64,000 nucleotides of DNA from Spirosoma montaniterrae (GTDB taxonomy: Bacteria; Bacteroidota; Bacteroidia; Cytophagales; Spirosomataceae), in assembly GCF_001988955.1 (NCBI RefSeq), contig NZ_CP014263.1, positions 4,772,501 through 4,836,500 of the forward strand, read 5' to 3'. The notes under the pieces were generated by a model that had not been told where the DNA came from, searched no databases, and was given only the letters and a program-made list of their open reading frames with translations. The position numbers and the translations under genes were made by a program. Of this stretch, positions 60,752 through 64,000 are shown piece after piece; the stretch's first letter is position 1, and the number at the start of each line of letters is the position of its first letter.

Positions 60752-61075
60752 TTATCGTGGTCCGCGTGCACCGCTGTTACCATTGTAGCGAGGCCCATAG
60801 CTGCGGGGGGCACCATTATAACTGCGGGCATTTGGCGAATTGTAGAACCTGTTGCGTGGCACTACATACGTTCGGCGTTGAACAATTACGGGCGGACGTC
60901 GGTAAAAGCCATAAGGCGCGTGTCGATAGCCGTAGTAAGGACGAGGGCCATAGAAACCAGGACCGTAATACGGGCCGGGAGCCGTGCCAACGCCAACATA
61001 TGATCGTCCACAACTGCTAAGAAGAATTATCAGCACAACCGCCGAAAGCAGCGGTATCCATCGCATCGTTTTCAT
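60752..61075 (-). CDS. Tyr/Pro/Gly/Arg-rich lipoprotein
   Basis: A 107-residue protein with ATG at 61075 (another at 61066). A lipoprotein signal ends LLSSC with the cysteine at C22. The mature part is low complexity (GPYYGPGFYGPRPYYGYRHAP, then Asn/Ser/Arg-rich) and looks disordered and basic. Such proteins are common in Cytophagales envelopes and their role is unknown. A terminator follows the stop. Confidence 0.75.
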   Translation of the reverse strand: MKTMRWIPLLSAVVLIILLSSCGRSYVGVGTAPGPYYGPGFYGPRPYYGYRHAPYGFYRRPPVIVQRRTYVVPRNRFYNSPNARSYNGAPRSYGPRYNGNSGARGPR

Positions 61076-61189
61076 AGTCGAGTTCGTTTAGTCGTCACCC
61101 TTTGCTGCTTAGACTTGGCTGAGTAGCAAAGGTTTAAGCGTTTCTATGAAAACAAAGTAGAGGCTATTTTAGTGCAGTTGGCTGCCCGG

Positions 61190-62041
61190 TTACGCTTTCA
61201 GCCGGTTTTTCAGGTATGCCAATGAGCGTTTGTAGGCGTCTTCGGCAGCTACTTTATCGAAGCCCGGATTGCTCGGATTGGCGAACGCATGATCGGCATC
61301 GTATAGCTTGATTTCGACTTTTTCGCCTGCTTTCGCCATGTTCTCTTCAAACTGCTTCACCGACTCAACCGTGATACCTTTGTCTTTGCTGCCGAAAATA
61401 CCCAGCACGTCGGTTTCAAGCGTTTTCAACTTCTCTACATCCTGCTCGGGCCGACCGTAGTACATCACGCAACCTTTGGCCTGCTTGCCCGCCAGCATCG
61501 CCGATTGCAGCGACAACATGCCGCCAAAACACCAGCCTACCGATGCAAACTGAGCTTTCGGACCGGCGTAGGCAATGGCTCCTTTCATAATGCTCTGCAA
61601 CCGGTTGCGGTCGGCAGCCTGCATGTATTTCATAGCATCTTCGCGCTGCGTGGCTACTTTGCCGTCGTACATATCTACGGCCAGCACGTTCACATTGTCG
61701 AGGTCGTTGTAATACTTTTCGGCCTCCTGTTTAATGTTGTCGTTCAGCCCCCACCACTCCTGATAGACAAGCAGCCACTTATCCGATGGTTTTTTAGCTT
61801 TCAATAGAAATCCGTTGGCCGATTGGCCGTCGGGCGTCGAGAATTTGACCATGTCGCCTGCGCCCCGGTACGTAAACGAGCGCGGATTAGCGTGCAGCAT
61901 CGCAAAATTCGGGTCAGCCGCCAGTGCCGACATGTCGTTGCCGTGACAGACCGGAATGGTTTTTGTTTCGGGTTCGGCAGGTTTCAGCCAGGTCAGAAAC
62001 GAAGTCAGCAGCGTAAGGCCGGTAATAAAAATGGTTTTCAT
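61190..62041 (-). CDS. Exported dienelactone hydrolase family protein
   Basis: The 283-residue protein has an N-terminal signal (MKTIFITGLTLLTSFLTWL), a region of about 50 residues with VCHGNDMSALAADPNFAM, and a DLH domain. The triad is C171 (GWCFGG), D220 (FGSKDK) and H251 (DADHAFANPS), a cysteine nucleophile as in true dienelactone hydrolases. The substrate in the periplasm is unknown. ATG at 62041, single gene. Confidence 0.88.
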   Translation of the reverse strand: MKTIFITGLTLLTSFLTWLKPAEPETKTIPVCHGNDMSALAADPNFAMLHANPRSFTYRGAGDMVKFSTPDGQSANGFLLKAKKPSDKWLLVYQEWWGLNDNIKQEAEKYYNDLDNVNVLAVDMYDGKVATQREDAMKYMQAADRNRLQSIMKGAIAYAGPKAQFASVGWCFGGMLSLQSAMLAGKQAKGCVMYYGRPEQDVEKLKTLETDVLGIFGSKDKGITVESVKQFEENMAKAGEKVEIKLYDADHAFANPSNPGFDKVAAEDAYKRSLAYLKNRLKA

Positions 62042-62065
62042 CGGGTTTGTGAGTTTATGTGTGTT

Positions 62066-62146
62066 AAACGCAGAGGTGCAGAGACTTATGCAGAGACCGC
62101 TGAGTACTCCGTGAACGCTGCATCAATCTCTGGCACCTCTGCGTTT
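62066..62146. repeat. Inverted repeat AAACGCAGAGGTG...
   Basis: The left arm AAACGCAGAGGTGCAGAGA (62066-62084) and the right arm TCTCTGGCACCTCTGCGTTT (62127-62146) are complementary apart from one extra base, 42 bases apart. It fills the gap between the hydrolase and the phosphoesterase, could form a hairpin, and belongs to a CGCAGAGGTG-type dispersed repeat. Confidence 0.6.
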
Positions 62147-62148
62147 GA

Positions 62149-63444
62149 CTAACTTTTTACTAATTCAAAAACCGTAATCTCCGGTAAAATACCCACGCGG
62201 CCCGGATAACCGATGTAGCCGAAGCCCCGGTTTACATACAGCCGCTGATCGCCTTCCTGATACAATCCCGCCCACTGCTTGTAAAAATATTGCGCCGGAC
62301 TCCATCGCACCCCCGGAATTTCAACGCCGAACTGTGCACCATGCGTGTGTCCGCTGAACGTAACGTCGATGTCAGAGTAATCGGGCCGTACCTGCGCGTC
62401 CCAGTGTGTGGGGTCGTGGGAGAGGAGCAGCTTAACAGGAGCTTCCTGCGTACCCTGATACGCTTTCGCGAGGTTACCCGCCCGCAAAGCCGCCGGGCCG
62501 AAGCCGAGGTTCTGCACGCCAATCAGGGCCAGTTTATCCCCGTTTTGGTCGAGAATCCGGTTTTCATCCAGCAGAATGTTCCAGCCCATTTGCTTGTGTG
62601 CCGCAATCACATTCAGCACATTTTGCCGTTCGGCCTGTTGGCTTTCCCACCGCACGTATTTGCCGTAGTCGTGGTTGCCGAGCGTGGAGAACACGCCAAG
62701 CGGTGACTTGACCTTGTCGAAGATAGTAATAAACTCGTTTACCTCTTCGGCGTGGCTGTTCACTAAGTCGCCGGTAAAGAAAACGAGGTCGGGCTTTTCG
62801 CGCAGTAGCATCTCGACGCCCCCTTTTACGGCGGTGCGATTGAAAAAACTACCCGAATGAATATCAGACAGTTGAGCGATTTTTATTCCGTTGAAGCCTG
62901 ATGGCAAATTTTTGAGCGGCAGTTTGATTCGCCGAATCCGGTAGTCGTGCGCCCCCGACAAAATGCCGAATGTAAAACCTACAAGCGGCACGGAACCCAC
63001 TACAAGTGCGGTTTTCATCAGAAAATCGGAGCGCGAAATGGCATCCTGCGGCACCATTTCACCTGATGGAATGGTTTTCTGCGTTGAATCGACAACGGCC
63101 TCGCGAACTTCGGGTTTGTAAAACAACGACACTACCCAGCGAAACAACCGCCCTATGTCGTCGACCAGAATGATAAGAATGGCGAAAACTTTTGAGAAGT
63201 ACGGAATCACGATACTTGCCCATAGAAACGTGCGCGTGTTTTTACCGAAGGTGTCGGGCGGTAGAAACTGCATAGCCAGATAAACCAAGAGAGCCAGCCC
63301 CGTAAATCCCCAGTAAATAATCGCGATGGTTCGTTGGGTGCTGTCGGTGGCCGAGCGGCTGAGGGTTTTAACGGCCTGCCAAACGTACCAGTCGATCAGC
63401 AGCATCAGGGCGGGCAGAATAAAAAAGAAAGCGGTACGATTCAT
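62149..63444 (-). CDS. Membrane-bound metallophosphoesterase
   Basis: The 431-residue protein has N-terminal membrane helices (about 5-23, 41-62, 75-95) and another hydrophobic helix near 147-166. A calcineurin-like phosphoesterase domain follows with all metal motifs: LSDIHSG, FFTGDLVN, LGNHDYG, LLSHDP and SGHTHGAQFG. It matches the YkuE/LpxH-like membrane phosphoesterases, which may act on lipid phosphates. The C-terminal NRGFGYIGYPGRVGILPEI is typical of the group. ATG at 63444. Confidence 0.92.
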   Translation of the reverse strand: MNRTAFFFILPALMLLIDWYVWQAVKTLSRSATDSTQRTIAIIYWGFTGLALLVYLAMQFLPPDTFGKNTRTFLWASIVIPYFSKVFAILIILVDDIGRLFRWVVSLFYKPEVREAVVDSTQKTIPSGEMVPQDAISRSDFLMKTALVVGSVPLVGFTFGILSGAHDYRIRRIKLPLKNLPSGFNGIKIAQLSDIHSGSFFNRTAVKGGVEMLLREKPDLVFFTGDLVNSHAEEVNEFITIFDKVKSPLGVFSTLGNHDYGKYVRWESQQAERQNVLNVIAAHKQMGWNILLDENRILDQNGDKLALIGVQNLGFGPAALRAGNLAKAYQGTQEAPVKLLLSHDPTHWDAQVRPDYSDIDVTFSGHTHGAQFGVEIPGVRWSPAQYFYKQWAGLYQEGDQRLYVNRGFGYIGYPGRVGILPEITVFELVKS

Positions 63445-63581
63445 GTGTTCGCCGAACAGTTAGCAGCCAGCAGTTGTCAGGTTTCAACCCATGATTCCAA
63501 TCGTGGGCGGGCTGCGTGTTGCTAACGGAAACGGGAGACGTAAAGTTTTGTATTGGTTTGCCAGCGGCTGTTCCAAACAAA

Positions 63582-63620
63582 AGCCGCTACGTTCGCCCGG
63601 AATGGCGGAACGCAGCGGCT
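63582..63620 (-). terminator. Terminator of the DoxX-like gene
   Basis: The arms AGCCGCTACGTTCGCC (63582-63597) and GGCGGAACGCAGCGGCT (63604-63620) pair with few mismatches. On the minus strand TTTTG follows. It lies 21 bases past the stop. Confidence 0.75.
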
Positions 63621-63641
63621 GATATGTGATACACGCCGTGC

Positions 63642-64000
63642 TTATGCGTTTGCTTGCCTCCCGCGCTTCTCCAGCGTATAGATTGTAAATAACACGATTA
63701 GCATCACGACGGGCGGTACCAACGTCCCCAGACTTGGTTCAACGGCTAACCACGACGCGAAAGCACCGACAAAGTTGATGGTGAAGCCAGCATAGGCCCA
63801 CTCGCGAAGCAGGCGGTAACGGGTTTGCCAGAGTGTGATGACGCCCAGCAGTTTAGCCGTACCAACAATAACCAAAACGTAGATTGGATAACCCAAAAGG
63901 CGCATGGCTTCCTGCCCATTTTGCTCACGCAGCACACCTGCGACGCCATCCATGACCATCGACAGCGAAAACAGGATAAATACCGTCCGGTATGTAACGT
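63642..64000 (-). CDS. DoxX-like membrane protein, truncated at the window edge
   Basis: The frame stays open to the right edge. It gives VTYRTVFILFSLSMVMDG upstream of the first in-window ATG (63959), which matches the first helix of DoxX-like proteins, so the true start lies outside. Three further helices are visible (YPIYVLVIVGTAKLLGVI, YAGFTINFVGAFASWLA and TLVPPVVMLIVLFTIYTL), with the LGYP loop between helices 1 and 2. DoxX-like proteins are four-helix membrane proteins, some linked to redox enzymes. Specific role is unknown. Confidence 0.8.
   Translation of the reverse strand, partial: VTYRTVFILFSLSMVMDGVAGVLREQNGQEAMRLLGYPIYVLVIVGTAKLLGVITLWQTRYRLLREWAYAGFTINFVGAFASWLAVEPSLGTLVPPVVMLIVLFTIYTLEKRGRQANA

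Noticed and set aside
61100..61131. CTTTGCT...AGCAAAG hairpin as terminator
   Set aside because: There is no T run on either strand, the stem is interrupted, and it lies upstream of the 61075 gene rather than at an operon end with clear signal.

Overview
The window looks like a chromosomal segment of a Bacteroidota bacterium of the order Cytophagales, most like Spirosoma and its relatives. The evidence is a GldJ-type gliding lipoprotein, a DUF4175 protein, a NagB-PIG-L fusion, DUF2141, LVIVD and Uma2-family proteins, and -7 promoter elements of the Bacteroidota form TAnnTTTG. Shine-Dalgarno signals are weak and base composition is near 50% GC. I see no insertion sequence, prophage or CRISPR array.

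Layout. 0-17 kb holds housekeeping genes: the 5' end of pruA, thrC, a secreted TPR protein, a methyltransferase, mnmG, DUF4175, comF, gldJ, mfd and a barstar-family gene. The only long gene-free stretch (3406-3886) is packed with DnaA-box-like nonamers and ends in an AT-rich block. Exact boxes also lie in the pruA/thrC gap and inside the TPR gene. A parS-like palindrome lies at 16711 and a weaker one just upstream of mnmG. I read this as the probable chromosome origin region. 17-22 kb carries a quinone or aromatic detoxification operon of MhqO/MhqD type behind a double palindrome, a TIR/deoxyribosyltransferase-like putative effector behind an AT-rich inverted repeat, and the NagB-PIG-L fusion.

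23.5-28.8 kb is a five-gene run: SDR, gluconate-2-dehydrogenase subunit 3, GMC oxidoreductase, GH1-like hydrolase and alpha/beta hydrolase. Next come tRNA-Pro(CGG), an unannotated 16-residue leader peptide with three consecutive Trp codons, a terminator hairpin, and the trp operon trpEGDCF-[antitoxin-PIN toxin]-trpBA, followed by hisIE. This is a complete transcription-attenuation arrangement, and the operon carries two kinds of dispersed repeat and a toxin-antitoxin pair in its gaps.

37-49 kb carries a 4TM/holin-like membrane protein, a flavin amine oxidase, a 2062-residue alpha-2-macroglobulin with an intact thioester motif, a Uma2 nuclease-like protein, and a PVC-type cytochrome c dehydrogenase with a sugar isomerase. 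49.8-56.5 kb is a run of genes on one strand: an ECF sigma factor, an anti-sigma-like/beta-barrel fusion, several lipoproteins including an inhibitory-type serpin, an LVIVD-repeat protein and an outer membrane protein. 56.6-64 kb holds typA, small secreted proteins, a gamma-glutamylcyclotransferase-like protein, an exported deaminase, a dienelactone hydrolase, a membrane metallophosphoesterase and the 3' part of a DoxX-like gene.

All functional calls rest on motifs read by eye. No database search, folding or skew computation was run.
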